Source of the DNA: an uncultured Pelagibacteraceae bacterium
GTDB lineage: Bacteria > Pseudomonadota > Alphaproteobacteria > Pelagibacterales > Pelagibacteraceae
Direction: 5' to 3'
Assembly (NCBI GenBank): GCA_902605035.1
Contig: CACLBB010000007.1
Location: 1-64,000 of the forward strand
DNA: 64,000 nt
Shown one piece after another: positions 40,918-50,041 of this stretch; the stretch's first letter is position 1, and every line of letters starts with the position of its first letter. The notes below the pieces were generated by a model. The model ran no database searches, was not told the DNA's origin, and worked only from the letters and a program-made list of their open reading frames with translations. Position numbers and translations under genes: made by a program.

Positions 40918-41370
40918 ATGATTTTAAAATCCTTAGATCACCTAAATTTAATTTCAAAAAAAATTGCTGATAATCTTTCTGAGTCCGACTGTATTTTTCT
41001 CATAGGAGAAATTGGTGTTGGCAAAACTACATTTACTAGAAATATTATTAATTATTTACAAAAAAAAGAAAATATAGAAATTACTGATGTTTTAAGCCCA
41101 ACATTTAATTTATTGTATGAGTATAAGATTAAAAAATTAAAAATCATGCATTATGATCTTTATAGAATTCAAGAAGAGAAAGAAATAAATAATCTAGGAA
41201 TACTTTCAGAAGAAAATAATACAATTAAGATTGTTGAGTGGCCTAATTTAATAAAAGAATATTTTAAAAGCAGATTGGAAATACATTTAGATTACACTAA
41301 AAATGAGAATGAAAGAGAAATAAAATTAATTGGACTTGGGAAATGGAAGAATTTTAAATATGAATTATAA
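40918..41370 (+). CDS. tsaE: tRNA threonylcarbamoyladenosine biosynthesis ATPase TsaE
   Basis: P-loop protein that, with TsaB and TsaD, makes the t6A modification at position 37 of ANN-decoding tRNAs. Walker A is GEIGVGKTTFTR (about 28-39), followed by SPTFNLLYEY and HYDLYRIQ, and IVEWPN near residue 107, all TsaE signatures. 150 residues. First of a tightly overlapped tsaE-amgK-murU set, the standard alphaproteobacterial order after ahcY. Confidence 0.92.
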   Translation: MILKSLDHLNLISKKIADNLSESDCIFLIGEIGVGKTTFTRNIINYLQKKENIEITDVLSPTFNLLYEYKIKKLKIMHYDLYRIQEEKEINNLGILSEENNTIKIVEWPNLIKEYFKSRLEIHLDYTKNENEREIKLIGLGKWKNFKYEL

Positions 41371-42328
41371 AATAAAAAAAATTTCAGGAGATGCTTCATT
41401 TAGAGAATTTTATAGAATTAGAAAAGGAAAAAATACATCCATTATTGTTCATGCGAATAAAGAAAAATTTAAAAATCTAATTACTTATAGTGTTATAAAT
41501 AATATCTTAATTTTAAATAAGATAAATGCTCCAAAATTAATAAGCAATCATTTAAAGCATAATATGATTCAAATCTCAGATTTAGGAGAAAAATCATTCT
41601 ATAATCACATTTACTATAAAAAAAATAAATTACAAAATTACAAAAGTTTAATTAGATTAATTATAAAATTACAAAAAATAAAAATTAAAAATAGTTATAG
41701 ACTTGGAAAATTTAAAATCAAACTAAAAAAATATTCTTTAGTTAATCTTCACAAAGAGTCAGATTTATTTTTTGACTGGTACCTAAAGTATTGTTTAAAA
41801 AAAAATAGTCTTAGAAAAATTAAGAAGATATTAAGAAAAGAATTGAACAATGTTTATAAAAAATTAATATTTAAAAATGATACATTTGTCCATAGAGATT
41901 TTCACGCTTCTAATATAATGATGAAAAAAGATAAACTTGGATTGATTGATAGTCAAGATGCCATCTTAGGAAATCCTTTGTACGACGTTGTATCTCTGAT
42001 TGACGACGTAAGAATAAAATTACCGAATAGTTTACAAAAGAAATTAATAGAGTTTTACCATTCTAAATCCAAATTAAGAAACGAGCAAATTGAAAATTTA
42101 AAAAATGACTTCGATATTCTATCTTTACAGAGAAATTTAAAAATTCTGGGTATTTTTGTAAGACTTTTTAAAAGAGATCATAAACCTTATTATTTGAAAT
42201 ATTTAAGTTATACTTGGCAACTAATTGAAAAACGCCTAAAAAATCCTTTATTTAAAAATTTAAATTATCAATTAAAAAAAAATTTGCCATTAAAAAAAAT
42301 TAAAAAAAAAAATTTTTATGAAAATTAA
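41360..42328 (+). CDS. amgK: N-acetylmuramate/N-acetylglucosamine anomeric kinase
   Basis: Aminoglycoside-phosphotransferase-fold kinase that phosphorylates MurNAc at C1 in the cell-wall recycling route. The N terminus reads KKISGDASFREFYRI, and the catalytic loop HRDFHASNIMM with the metal-binding LIDSQDAILGNPLYDV is intact (about 180-210). Start set at MNYKIKK (322 residues), overlapping tsaE by 11 bases; the longer ORF lies almost wholly within tsaE. Next gene murU uses its product. Similar in position and motifs to AmgK, though a general phosphotransferase label is the safe minimum. Confidence 0.82.
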   Translation: MNYKIKKISGDASFREFYRIRKGKNTSIIVHANKEKFKNLITYSVINNILILNKINAPKLISNHLKHNMIQISDLGEKSFYNHIYYKKNKLQNYKSLIRLIIKLQKIKIKNSYRLGKFKIKLKKYSLVNLHKESDLFFDWYLKYCLKKNSLRKIKKILRKELNNVYKKLIFKNDTFVHRDFHASNIMMKKDKLGLIDSQDAILGNPLYDVVSLIDDVRIKLPNSLQKKLIEFYHSKSKLRNEQIENLKNDFDILSLQRNLKILGIFVRLFKRDHKPYYLKYLSYTWQLIEKRLKNPLFKNLNYQLKKNLPLKKIKKKNFYEN

Positions 42329-43016
42329 ACACGGGATGATTTTAGCAGCAGGGCTTGGTAAACGTATGCAACCTTTGACATTAAAAACCCCAAAACCGTT
42401 ATTAAAAATAGGAAGTAAAAATTTGCTAGAGAGAGCGTTAAATCTTTTGATAGACCATGGTGTCAGTGAAATATCTATAAATATTTACCATTTTTCAAAT
42501 CAAATTGTTGAATTTATTTCAAATCATAATCCTAAGGCGAACATATCGTTTTCTAATGAGGAGAGATTACTATTAGATACCGGTGGCGGTGTGAAAGAGG
42601 GAACAAACAATTTCAAGGAAAATCCCTTTTTTATAATTAATCCAGATACTCTTTGGAATTTAGATTATTCAGAGGAATTGAAATCTTTAGAAAATCTATA
42701 TGCGATTTATAAAAAACCTTCTTTGTTGTTAGTTAATAAAAAACTGTCCATGGATAAATCGTTTAAAGGCGACTTTAACTTAAAAAATAAAGTTATATCA
42801 AAAGACTCAGAAAACAACTTCATTTTTACTGGTCTTCAAATAATGAATAGAAATCATTTAGACTGTATTAATAAAAAAGTTTTTTCAATGAATGAAGTTT
42901 GGAATAATTTTATTAGCAAAAATGAATTGTATGGTTTTGAAAGTAAACAAAAGTTTTATCATTTAAATACGGAAATCATGTACAATAAAATTTCAGCTCT
43001 TAATTTTACTGATTAA
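42318..43016 (+). CDS. murU: MurNAc-1-phosphate uridylyltransferase
   Basis: Nucleotidyltransferase that turns MurNAc-1-phosphate into UDP-MurNAc. The N terminus shows the classic GMILAAGLGKRMQPLTLKTPKPL pyrophosphorylase signature (core AAGLGKRM), with the metal-binding INPDTLW near residue 110. 232 residues. It overlaps amgK by 11 bases, and the amgK-murU pair together recycles peptidoglycan sugar while bypassing de novo UDP-MurNAc synthesis. It converges with gpmA, overlapping by 11 bases. Confidence 0.85.
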   Translation: MKIKHGMILAAGLGKRMQPLTLKTPKPLLKIGSKNLLERALNLLIDHGVSEISINIYHFSNQIVEFISNHNPKANISFSNEERLLLDTGGGVKEGTNNFKENPFFIINPDTLWNLDYSEELKSLENLYAIYKKPSLLLVNKKLSMDKSFKGDFNLKNKVISKDSENNFIFTGLQIMNRNHLDCINKKVFSMNEVWNNFISKNELYGFESKQKFYHLNTEIMYNKISALNFTD

Positions 43017-43725
43017 AAAGAATTCTTTTAGCTCTTGATTCATCTAAATAAAAATATTTATTAATACTTAAATCTTTACTTAATTCAATTAGCAAAGGGT
43101 TTCCAGTTGGAATTTCTAAATCGTTTATTTCTATATCTGAAATTTTAAATAAAAATTTATAAAGAGCTCTAAGAGAGTTGCCGTGAGCAGAAACTAAAAT
43201 ATTTTTTCCTTTTAACAAGTTTTTTGTAATTTCATTGTTATAAAATGGAACAACTCTTTCATATGTATCTTTAAGAGATTCTGTAAAGGGTGTCATACTA
43301 ACAGGAATACTAGAATTTAATGGACTAAATTCTGATTGATATGGGCTATCTTCTTGCATAGCGGGAGGAGCTATATCCCATGATCTTCTATATTTTCTAA
43401 ATTGTTCTTCACCTAATTTTTTTTTAGTTTCATCTTTATTAAGTCCAGTTAACGACCCATAGTGTCTCTCATTGAGTTGCCATGCAGTGTTAAATACAAG
43501 TGGAAGACCATTTTTCTTAAGGATTGTTGTAAGTGTTTTAATTGCTCTCTTAAGATAAGAGGTATAGGAAATATCTATTTTAAGATTGAATTTTCTTATC
43601 AGTTCTCCCGATTTTTCAGCTTCTTCTACTCCTTTTTCTGAAAGATCAATATCAACCCATCCAGTAAACCTATTTTCTGCATTCCAAACACTTTGTCCAT
43701 GTCTCGTTAGAATTAGTTTACTCAT
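43006..43725 (-). CDS. gpmA: 2,3-bisphosphoglycerate-dependent phosphoglycerate mutase
   Basis: Glycolysis/gluconeogenesis enzyme interconverting 3- and 2-phosphoglycerate. The phosphohistidine motif LTRHGQSVWNAENRFTGW is at the N terminus, NERHYGSLTGLNK near residue 85 and the second His in SAHGNSLRAL near 180. 239 residues, normal for dPGM. Monocistronic; 40 bases separate it from the divergent VanZ-like gene. Confidence 0.95.
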   Translation of the reverse strand: MSKLILTRHGQSVWNAENRFTGWVDIDLSEKGVEEAEKSGELIRKFNLKIDISYTSYLKRAIKTLTTILKKNGLPLVFNTAWQLNERHYGSLTGLNKDETKKKLGEEQFRKYRRSWDIAPPAMQEDSPYQSEFSPLNSSIPVSMTPFTESLKDTYERVVPFYNNEITKNLLKGKNILVSAHGNSLRALYKFLFKISDIEINDLEIPTGNPLLIELSKDLSINKYFYLDESRAKRILFNQ

Positions 43726-43765
43726 ATTAATTGTTTTAGATATTATGTACTATATAAAATTTGAA

Positions 43766-44146
43766 ATGAAAAATACTATATTCCACATAATCAAATATTT
43801 ATATTATTTTTCAATAACTGTATTACTCATTATCTATCTTTTCCCAGGTAGTCTTATTGGATATTTTTTATATGGAGACTTAGGAAAACAGCCTATCTTG
43901 ATTTCAAATCCTATTGGAACTTCAATAAATCATTGTATTTACTTTATTTGGTTAACTAGTTTAGCGATTATTATCAGTAATAAATTTAAAGTAATTTTTG
44001 CAAACACGTATTTGATTTTTTTACTCTCAATTTTACTCGAAATATCACATTTATTTATACCTAATAGAGCCTTTGAATATTACGATCTATTAGCTAATAT
44101 AGCAGGAGTTTTAGTTGCAATTATTTTCTTCAAATTACTTAAATGA
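43766..44146 (+). CDS. VanZ-like membrane protein
   Basis: 126-residue protein with four predicted membrane helices. The third to fourth helix region LLEISHLFIPNRAFEYYDLLANIAGVLVA (core YDLLANIAG) is the VanZ-family signature. The start is set at MKNTIF; an alternative ATG exists 21 bases upstream. Function of non-resistance VanZ proteins is unknown. The stop overlaps the start of the next gene (ATGA), suggesting co-expression with the nuclease. Confidence 0.7.
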   Translation: MKNTIFHIIKYLYYFSITVLLIIYLFPGSLIGYFLYGDLGKQPILISNPIGTSINHCIYFIWLTSLAIIISNKFKVIFANTYLIFLLSILLEISHLFIPNRAFEYYDLLANIAGVLVAIIFFKLLK

Positions 44147-44643
44147 TAAAATTTTTTATATTTTTTTTGATTTTATTTACATCTAGCTATTTAAAAGGTG
44201 GAGAAATTTCTGGCTTACCAAAAATTATTGATGGTGACACTATTCATATAAATACCTATAAAATAAGATTAGAAGGTATAGATGCACCAGAAATAAAACA
44301 AACATGTAAAAAAAGTTTTTTCAAATTTTCATCTATAATAGGATTTACACTTCAAAAAGACTACTCTTGTGGATTTGACTCTAAAAAAGAATTGATAAAA
44401 AAAATAAATAATTCTGAAGTTAATTGTTCATACAAATCACGAGATAGATATAAAAGATATTTGTCAACTTGTTTTAAAGATAAAATTAACCTTAACAAAT
44501 GGATGGTAAGGAATGGTTACGCTGTTTCTTATAAGAAGTATTCAAAAAAATATTTAGATGATGAAAAATATGCAAAAAAAAATAAGCTAGGTATCTGGCG
44601 AGGAGATTTTACTAGGCCAGAAAAATGGAGAAAGCTTAACTAA
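44143..44643 (+). CDS. exported SNase-like thermonuclease
   Basis: 166 residues with an N-terminal signal segment (about 1-18) and a staphylococcal-nuclease fold: IIDGDTIHI, RLEGIDAPEIKQ (catalytic Arg), SRDRYKRYLSTC and WMVRNGYAVSY. Two or three Cys pairs (for example in the IKQTC and YSCGF region and the NCSY/STCF pair) could form periplasmic disulfides. Expected to be a Ca-dependent periplasmic or secreted nuclease, useful for nucleic-acid scavenging. Coupled to the VanZ-like gene by an ATGA overlap. Confidence 0.82.
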   Translation: MIKFFIFFLILFTSSYLKGGEISGLPKIIDGDTIHINTYKIRLEGIDAPEIKQTCKKSFFKFSSIIGFTLQKDYSCGFDSKKELIKKINNSEVNCSYKSRDRYKRYLSTCFKDKINLNKWMVRNGYAVSYKKYSKKYLDDEKYAKKNKLGIWRGDFTRPEKWRKLN

Positions 44644-44663
44644 ATTTTAGTATAATTTTCAAA

Positions 44664-45263
44664 GTGATTCTTTATAAAAAAAAGATAATAATTTTTATTT
44701 TACTTGCATTGTCTGCATGTTCTTCAATTCCAAAAAATACTCAGAATAGCTGTGCAATATTTGAAGAGAGATATCTTTGGTACAAACATACTAAAGCATC
44801 ATATGAGAAATGGGGTGCACCAATACACTTACAATTAGCATTTGTAAAAAAAGAAAGTGATTTTAATTGGTTAGCCAAACCTCCTCGAAAGAAATTGTTT
44901 AAAGTCATACCATTTAAAAGACCCTCGTCTTCATTCGGATATTCTCAAGCGGTAAAAGGAACTTGGGAGCAATATAAAAAAGAAACAAAAAATCCTTTGG
45001 CTACACGCGCAAGATTTAAAGACTCTGTTGATTTTATAGGTTGGTACATACATAAAACCTCTAAAATTTTAAAAATATCTAAAGCTGATACATTTAGGCA
45101 GTATCTGGCCTATTATAAAGGTTGGGGAGATTACAAAAATTATTCCAAGGATAAAAAAGCGATTATTTACGCAAAATCTGTAAAAGACTTAGCAAATAAA
45201 TACAGAAAGCAGCTTACATTATGCAAAAAAAATCTAGACAAAAATAAATATATTATTTTTTAA
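44664..45263 (+). CDS. lipoprotein with lysozyme-fold (SLT-like) domain
   Basis: 199 residues starting at a GTG. The lipobox LSAC is at residues 16-19 after a hydrophobic segment, so an Lnt substrate. The mature part has the lytic-transglycosylase-like pattern: a helix with HLQLAFVKKESDF (candidate catalytic Glu), FGYSQAVKGTWEQY, a sequence like the SLT 'G-x-x-Q-x-x-x-x-T' block, and YLAYYKGWGDY. Likely an envelope peptidoglycan-cleaving or binding enzyme. Substrate is inferred only. Confidence 0.7.
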   Translation: MILYKKKIIIFILLALSACSSIPKNTQNSCAIFEERYLWYKHTKASYEKWGAPIHLQLAFVKKESDFNWLAKPPRKKLFKVIPFKRPSSSFGYSQAVKGTWEQYKKETKNPLATRARFKDSVDFIGWYIHKTSKILKISKADTFRQYLAYYKGWGDYKNYSKDKKAIIYAKSVKDLANKYRKQLTLCKKNLDKNKYIIF

Positions 45264-48200
45264 GTTGTTTATTTAATTCTATTTCTACAGAGTCAATTCT
45301 TTTAGTATTTTTTCCAAGAATTGTATAAATTGTAGGTATTACATATAGTGTGAAGAAAGTTGAAAAGATCATTCCTCCAAATATAGTTATTCCCACTGTT
45401 AATCTACTCGCTGCTCCTGGGCCTGTTCCAATTATAAGCGGTAAAACTCCAAAAATTGTTGAAAGACTAGTCATTAGTATTGGTCTTAATCTAATTGTAG
45501 CTGCCTCAACGACTGCTGTCTCAATGTTTTTTCCCTCTTTTCTTATTTGATTTGCAAATTCTACAATTAAAATTCCATTTTTGGCAGATAAGCCTATGAG
45601 AATTATTAACGCTATTTGGCTATATATATTCAAAGATGACCCAACTACCAATAAACCCAATAGACCTCCTAAAATTGCCATAGGTACAGTTAACATTATT
45701 GTAAGAGGATGCTTCCAACTTTCAAATTGAGCGCACATTGCCAAGTATGCAGTTATCAAAGCTAAAGCGAAAATAATATAAAGTTCATTATTTGTTTTTT
45801 TATATTCTTCACTTTCACCTTTGTAAGCAATTTTTGCTTTTGGTGTATTATCTTCGACTACTTGAACAAGAAATTTCAGCGCTTGATCTAAAGAATAATC
45901 CCCAACTAGTCTTGCGGAAATTGTTACAGCTTTCTGACGGTTATATCTCGCTAAGAATGCAGATTTTCCTTCTTCATTGTATTCAACCAAATTAGATATC
46001 GATACAAGTTTTCCATTATTTTTTGATCTTACGAAAACCTTACTGATACTGTCTGGTTCCTGCCTATCTTTGATGTCACCTTGGAGTATAATAGAGTACT
46101 CTTTTCCATCTTGAGTGAAATTTGTGACAGTTTTTGAACCAAAAATAGTTTCTATTGTTCTACCAATATCAGATGTAGATACTCCAAGGTCTGCAGCTTT
46201 TTTTTGATTAATCTGAACATTTAATTGAGGCTTATTTAAATCAAAATCATCTTGTATTGACGTCAAGCCAGGATTTTTTCTAGCTTCTTTTTTTATAATT
46301 TCTTTCCATTTTACTAACTGATCATAAGTGTTGCCTAAGATGACGAATTGAACAGGACTTTCAACACCTCCAGTCCTTATACCTTGAGGCATTATAGGAA
46401 AAGCTAATACCCCTGGCACTCTGCCAATTTTTCCAAAAGACTCTCTCATAATCTTGACTCCGTGACGATCTCTTTTTGACCAGGGTTCTAAAAGAACAAT
46501 TATGAAACCACTATTAACCTGTTTTGCAGATTTTCCAAACCCTGGCACTCTCATTATTAGTTTACGGTACTCACCTTTTCCAACTTCTGGAAGTAAGAGT
46601 TTCTCTATATCCTCTGCTTTGTTTTTTGTGAAATTAAATCCAGAACCTTGTGGTGCTTTTACTATTACAAAAAATGCTCCCCGATCCTCTGGTGCGATTA
46701 ATTGTTTTGGTGCAAAGTTAAACAGGAACAATGTGAGAAATAGAGTTCCTACTAAAAATGAAATAATTATTTTCTTTTTTGCAATCCAGTTTAGAAGAGA
46801 ACTTTTATAAACTTGAGATATATTTTTCAAAAATTTTTCAAATTTAATTACAATTTTAGATTTGTTCATATTTTTTTTTAAAAATTTGCTTCCGAGCATT
46901 GGACTTAAAGACAGAGCAACAAAACTTGATATTATTACAGCTGAGGCAAGCGTGACTGCAGTTTGAGTAAATAAAACACCAGTTATACCTTTTATAAAGA
47001 TTAAAGGCACAAACACTGCTACAAGTACAATCGTAGTTGCTATGATAGCAAAAGATACTTGCTTTGCTCCTTTATACGCCGCTACAAGTGGGCTATCACC
47101 TAATTCTATTCTTCTTACTATATTTTCTAGCATAACAATCGCATCATCTACTACTATTCCAATAGCGAGCACTAAAGCCATTAGAGTAAAAAGATTGATC
47201 GTAAAATCAAAAATATAGATCGATAAAAAGGTTGAGATTAAAGAAACTGGTAAAGCGATTAGTGGTACAATTAATGCTCTAATATTGCCTAAGAATAAAT
47301 AAATTATTATTGTTACTAATATTAAAGCAATGATTAGAGTCTTGTAAACTTCAGAAATAGCAGCTTTAATGTAATTACTTCTGTCAAATGAAACTTCTAA
47401 AGTTGTACCTGGTGGTAAAGAAGGTTTAATTTCGTTAATCTTTTTTTTAACACCTTTCGCAACCGCAATAGTGTTAGCATCGGATTGTTGATATATCCCT
47501 ATTCCTACTACTTGTTTTCCATTTCCTTTAAACAAAGTCCTAGTAGACTCAGCACCTAACTCTACTCTCGCAACATCATTGAGAGTTATTATTGAACCAT
47601 CTTTAGCTCTCTTGAGTGGTAATTTTTTGTAATTTTCTAAATTTTTGTAAGCTTTATCTAATTTGATTGTAAGATCGATATCTTTAGACTCAATTCTTCC
47701 TGCGGGAAATTCAATATTTTCTTTATTTAGAACTTCTTCCACTTCTTGTGTAGTTAAATCTCTTGCTGCTAATGCAATTGGATCAAGCCAAACTCTCAGA
47801 GATAATTCTCTCTCTCCGCCTAATCTCACTCTACCTACACCATTCACTGTAGAAAAAACATCTGTTAAATATCTATCTGCGTAGTCAGTTAATTCTAAAT
47901 CGGTCATCGTCTCGGAGTTGAAAGATAACCACATAGTAGTTCTCATTCCTGCACTTTGTTTAAATATCTCAGGTTGATTAGCTCCTTCAGGTAAATTATC
48001 TACAACTCTTGAAACAGAACTTCTTACGTCATTCGTAACGTCATCAAGATCTAAGCCGTTTTCAAAAGTTAAAGTAATTCTTGAACTCTCATCTTCGCTA
48101 AAGGAGTCAATTGTTTCTAATCCAGGAGTCCCTCCTATAAAATCTTCAATCTTCTGAGTAATTTGTGTATCAACTATCTCAGCTGATGCTCCTCTATATT

Positions 48201-48348
48201 CTGTTTGTACTGTAACTACTGGCGGTTGAACCTCAGGTAATTCATCTGTAGGTATCTCTTGAAAAGTTACTAATCCAAATATAACCAAAACTAAACTCAT
48301 TACTGATGCAACTACAGGTCTCTTAATTGATAAGTCGGTTAAGAACAT
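45253..48348 (-). CDS. RND-family (HAE1) efflux transporter
   Basis: Inner-membrane proton-driven pump of the AcrB/MexB type. 1031 residues: N-terminal helix, two large periplasmic loops (about 40-330 and 560-850) and two bundles of helices. The proton relay Asp pair is in GIVVDDAIVMLENI (about 405), and the Lys of the second bundle in IGLSAKNGILIVEFANQ. PVVTVQTEYRGASAEIVDTQI and DESSRITLTFENG are typical HAE1 blocks. It follows an unusual adaptor gene; no outer-membrane TolC-like gene is present in the window. Substrates unknown. Confidence 0.94.
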   Translation of the reverse strand: MFLTDLSIKRPVVASVMSLVLVIFGLVTFQEIPTDELPEVQPPVVTVQTEYRGASAEIVDTQITQKIEDFIGGTPGLETIDSFSEDESSRITLTFENGLDLDDVTNDVRSSVSRVVDNLPEGANQPEIFKQSAGMRTTMWLSFNSETMTDLELTDYADRYLTDVFSTVNGVGRVRLGGERELSLRVWLDPIALAARDLTTQEVEEVLNKENIEFPAGRIESKDIDLTIKLDKAYKNLENYKKLPLKRAKDGSIITLNDVARVELGAESTRTLFKGNGKQVVGIGIYQQSDANTIAVAKGVKKKINEIKPSLPPGTTLEVSFDRSNYIKAAISEVYKTLIIALILVTIIIYLFLGNIRALIVPLIALPVSLISTFLSIYIFDFTINLFTLMALVLAIGIVVDDAIVMLENIVRRIELGDSPLVAAYKGAKQVSFAIIATTIVLVAVFVPLIFIKGITGVLFTQTAVTLASAVIISSFVALSLSPMLGSKFLKKNMNKSKIVIKFEKFLKNISQVYKSSLLNWIAKKKIIISFLVGTLFLTLFLFNFAPKQLIAPEDRGAFFVIVKAPQGSGFNFTKNKAEDIEKLLLPEVGKGEYRKLIMRVPGFGKSAKQVNSGFIIVLLEPWSKRDRHGVKIMRESFGKIGRVPGVLAFPIMPQGIRTGGVESPVQFVILGNTYDQLVKWKEIIKKEARKNPGLTSIQDDFDLNKPQLNVQINQKKAADLGVSTSDIGRTIETIFGSKTVTNFTQDGKEYSIILQGDIKDRQEPDSISKVFVRSKNNGKLVSISNLVEYNEEGKSAFLARYNRQKAVTISARLVGDYSLDQALKFLVQVVEDNTPKAKIAYKGESEEYKKTNNELYIIFALALITAYLAMCAQFESWKHPLTIMLTVPMAILGGLLGLLVVGSSLNIYSQIALIILIGLSAKNGILIVEFANQIRKEGKNIETAVVEAATIRLRPILMTSLSTIFGVLPLIIGTGPGAASRLTVGITIFGGMIFSTFFTLYVIPTIYTILGKNTKRIDSVEIELNKQLKK

Positions 48349-48355
48349 ATTAATT

Positions 48356-49222
48356 TTATTGATTTATAATTTTCACTTTTGATTTATTTCTAACTTTAGA
48401 TACACCCTCACTAATTACCACATCACCTTTTGATAACCCTGAAACTACTGAAACTTTTCCAAAATTTCTTTTTCCTATCTTTATGTCTCTTTTTTCAGCA
48501 ACGTTATTTTTTACAATATATACAAAAGCAGTATCTCCTTGTATGGTAACAGCGCTTTCCGGGACTCCAATTTGATTTATTTCATTGTAAATCACTTTTA
48601 TGGTCATTAGTTGACCAGGTATAATTTCAAAATTTGAATTATCTACTTTAATTCTCGCTAATATTGATCTTGTAGACGGATCTATTCTTGAACTTATTGA
48701 GTCGACTTTACCTTTAAAAGTTTTATTAAATGCAGAACTTGTTATTTCTGCTTTTAATCCAGGTTTTAATATACCAACATAATTTTCTGGAATTTTGATA
48801 TCTATAACAATTTTTTTTAGATCATCTAAAGTAATTATAAGACTACTAGATCCTAGCACTCCTTGTGCTATCTCTCTTTTTCCAAGTTTTCCTTCAAAAT
48901 CTGCAATGATATTTTTTTCATTTTTCAATGCGATTATTATTTCGTTTTTTTTTACAAATCTATTTTCAATTTTTAAATTACCAACTATTTCATCTTTTTT
49001 TACTCTATATACTTTAGAGTTTTGAGCGATAGCAGTTCCAAAAGTTTCTAAACTTTCATAAAAAAGAGATTTTTCGACTTTAGTTATGATTACACCTGGC
49101 GCTGGTCTTACGCTAAACTTCTTTTTAAAATGAAGTCCAATAAAATGGCGAGCTATAATAATTCCAAAAATTATAATTAGAAAAGTTACTAGTATGGTTT
49201 TAAGTTTTGTTGATGTTTTCAT
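48356..49222 (-). CDS. RND periplasmic adaptor lacking the alpha-hairpin
   Basis: Membrane fusion protein of an RND pump, 288 residues with one N-terminal anchor helix. The two lipoyl half-motifs lie side by side: FVKKNEIIIALK (about 90) is followed within a few residues by NIIADFEGKLGKREIAQG, so the coiled-coil hairpin of 60 or more residues usually inserted here is missing. The beta-barrel and membrane-proximal domains (IDPSTRSILARI, VPESAVTIQGD, VVSGLSKGDVVISEG) are present. Seven bases separate it from the pump gene downstream. Without the hairpin, contact with a TolC-type channel is doubtful. Confidence 0.88.
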   Translation of the reverse strand: MKTSTKLKTILVTFLIIIFGIIIARHFIGLHFKKKFSVRPAPGVIITKVEKSLFYESLETFGTAIAQNSKVYRVKKDEIVGNLKIENRFVKKNEIIIALKNEKNIIADFEGKLGKREIAQGVLGSSSLIITLDDLKKIVIDIKIPENYVGILKPGLKAEITSSAFNKTFKGKVDSISSRIDPSTRSILARIKVDNSNFEIIPGQLMTIKVIYNEINQIGVPESAVTIQGDTAFVYIVKNNVAEKRDIKIGKRNFGKVSVVSGLSKGDVVISEGVSKVRNKSKVKIINQ

Positions 49223-49225
49223 TTT

Positions 49226-50041
49226 TTATTTAAGCCCGTATTCTGACCAGGAGCCGTCATAGATCAAAGGTTTTTTACCACTTATGATAGAATTAGCTAG
49301 ACCTAAAACACACGCAGTAATGCCTGATCCGCACGTAAATGCAAGGTTTTTATTAATATCAACTTTATGTTTTATAAAAATATCACTTAATTCATTTTTT
49401 TTTTTAAAAGTTTTATCTGATTTATTAATTAATTCTGTGAAAGGTAGGTTTTTCGATCCTTCAATGTTTCCACTTCTAAGTTCTTTTCTAAACTCAGGTA
49501 ACTTTCCTAAAAATCTTTCATTGCTTCTAGCATCCACCAATTCAAAAATTTTATCTTTAATATTTAAGTCAATTTGACTTTTATTTAAGACTAGAGAATA
49601 GTTCTCTGTCGCTTGATATTTACTTTCATCAAAACTTTTAATTTCTTTATAAGTTGATTTTTTTTCGTTCAACCACTTTTTTAATCCTCCATCTAAAATA
49701 GATATTAAGTTTGCATCATGTCCAAAATATAAAAAATTATACCAAATTCGGCATGAACTTATAACATCAGAATTATCGTAAATAATTACATGATCAGAAT
49801 TATTTATACCGAATTTTGATAAAATTTTTTCCCACTCCCCTTTTTCTGTGAGCATATGAGGCAACGATGATTTTTGATTAGAATTTTTATCAATATCAAA
49901 AAATGAAGAGTTCTTTATATGACGTTCTTTAAACTCTTGAAAAGCATTTCTTTTAGCCGCTGGTAGATGCCAACTTGCATCAAATATTCTTACATTTTCT
50001 AAATTTTTATTTAACCACTCAGTTGAAACTAAAGATTTCAT
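49226..50041 (-). CDS. sseA: 3-mercaptopyruvate sulfurtransferase
   Basis: Two-domain rhodanese-family enzyme moving sulfur from 3-mercaptopyruvate to thiol acceptors. The active-site loop FTCGSGITACVL near the C terminus is the CGSG(V/I)TA type that distinguishes mercaptopyruvate from thiosulfate sulfurtransferases. The first domain shows IFDASWHLP, and HIKNSSFFDID. 271 residues. Overlaps the msrA stop by four bases, so both cysteine/methionine sulfur enzymes are co-transcribed. Confidence 0.92.
   Translation of the reverse strand: MKSLVSTEWLNKNLENVRIFDASWHLPAAKRNAFQEFKERHIKNSSFFDIDKNSNQKSSLPHMLTEKGEWEKILSKFGINNSDHVIIYDNSDVISSCRIWYNFLYFGHDANLISILDGGLKKWLNEKKSTYKEIKSFDESKYQATENYSLVLNKSQIDLNIKDKIFELVDARSNERFLGKLPEFRKELRSGNIEGSKNLPFTELINKSDKTFKKKNELSDIFIKHKVDINKNLAFTCGSGITACVLGLANSIISGKKPLIYDGSWSEYGLK

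Noticed and set aside
46502-46810. 102-codon plus-strand frame opposite the RND pump
   Set aside because: No start signal or recognisable protein; lies within conserved RND sequence.
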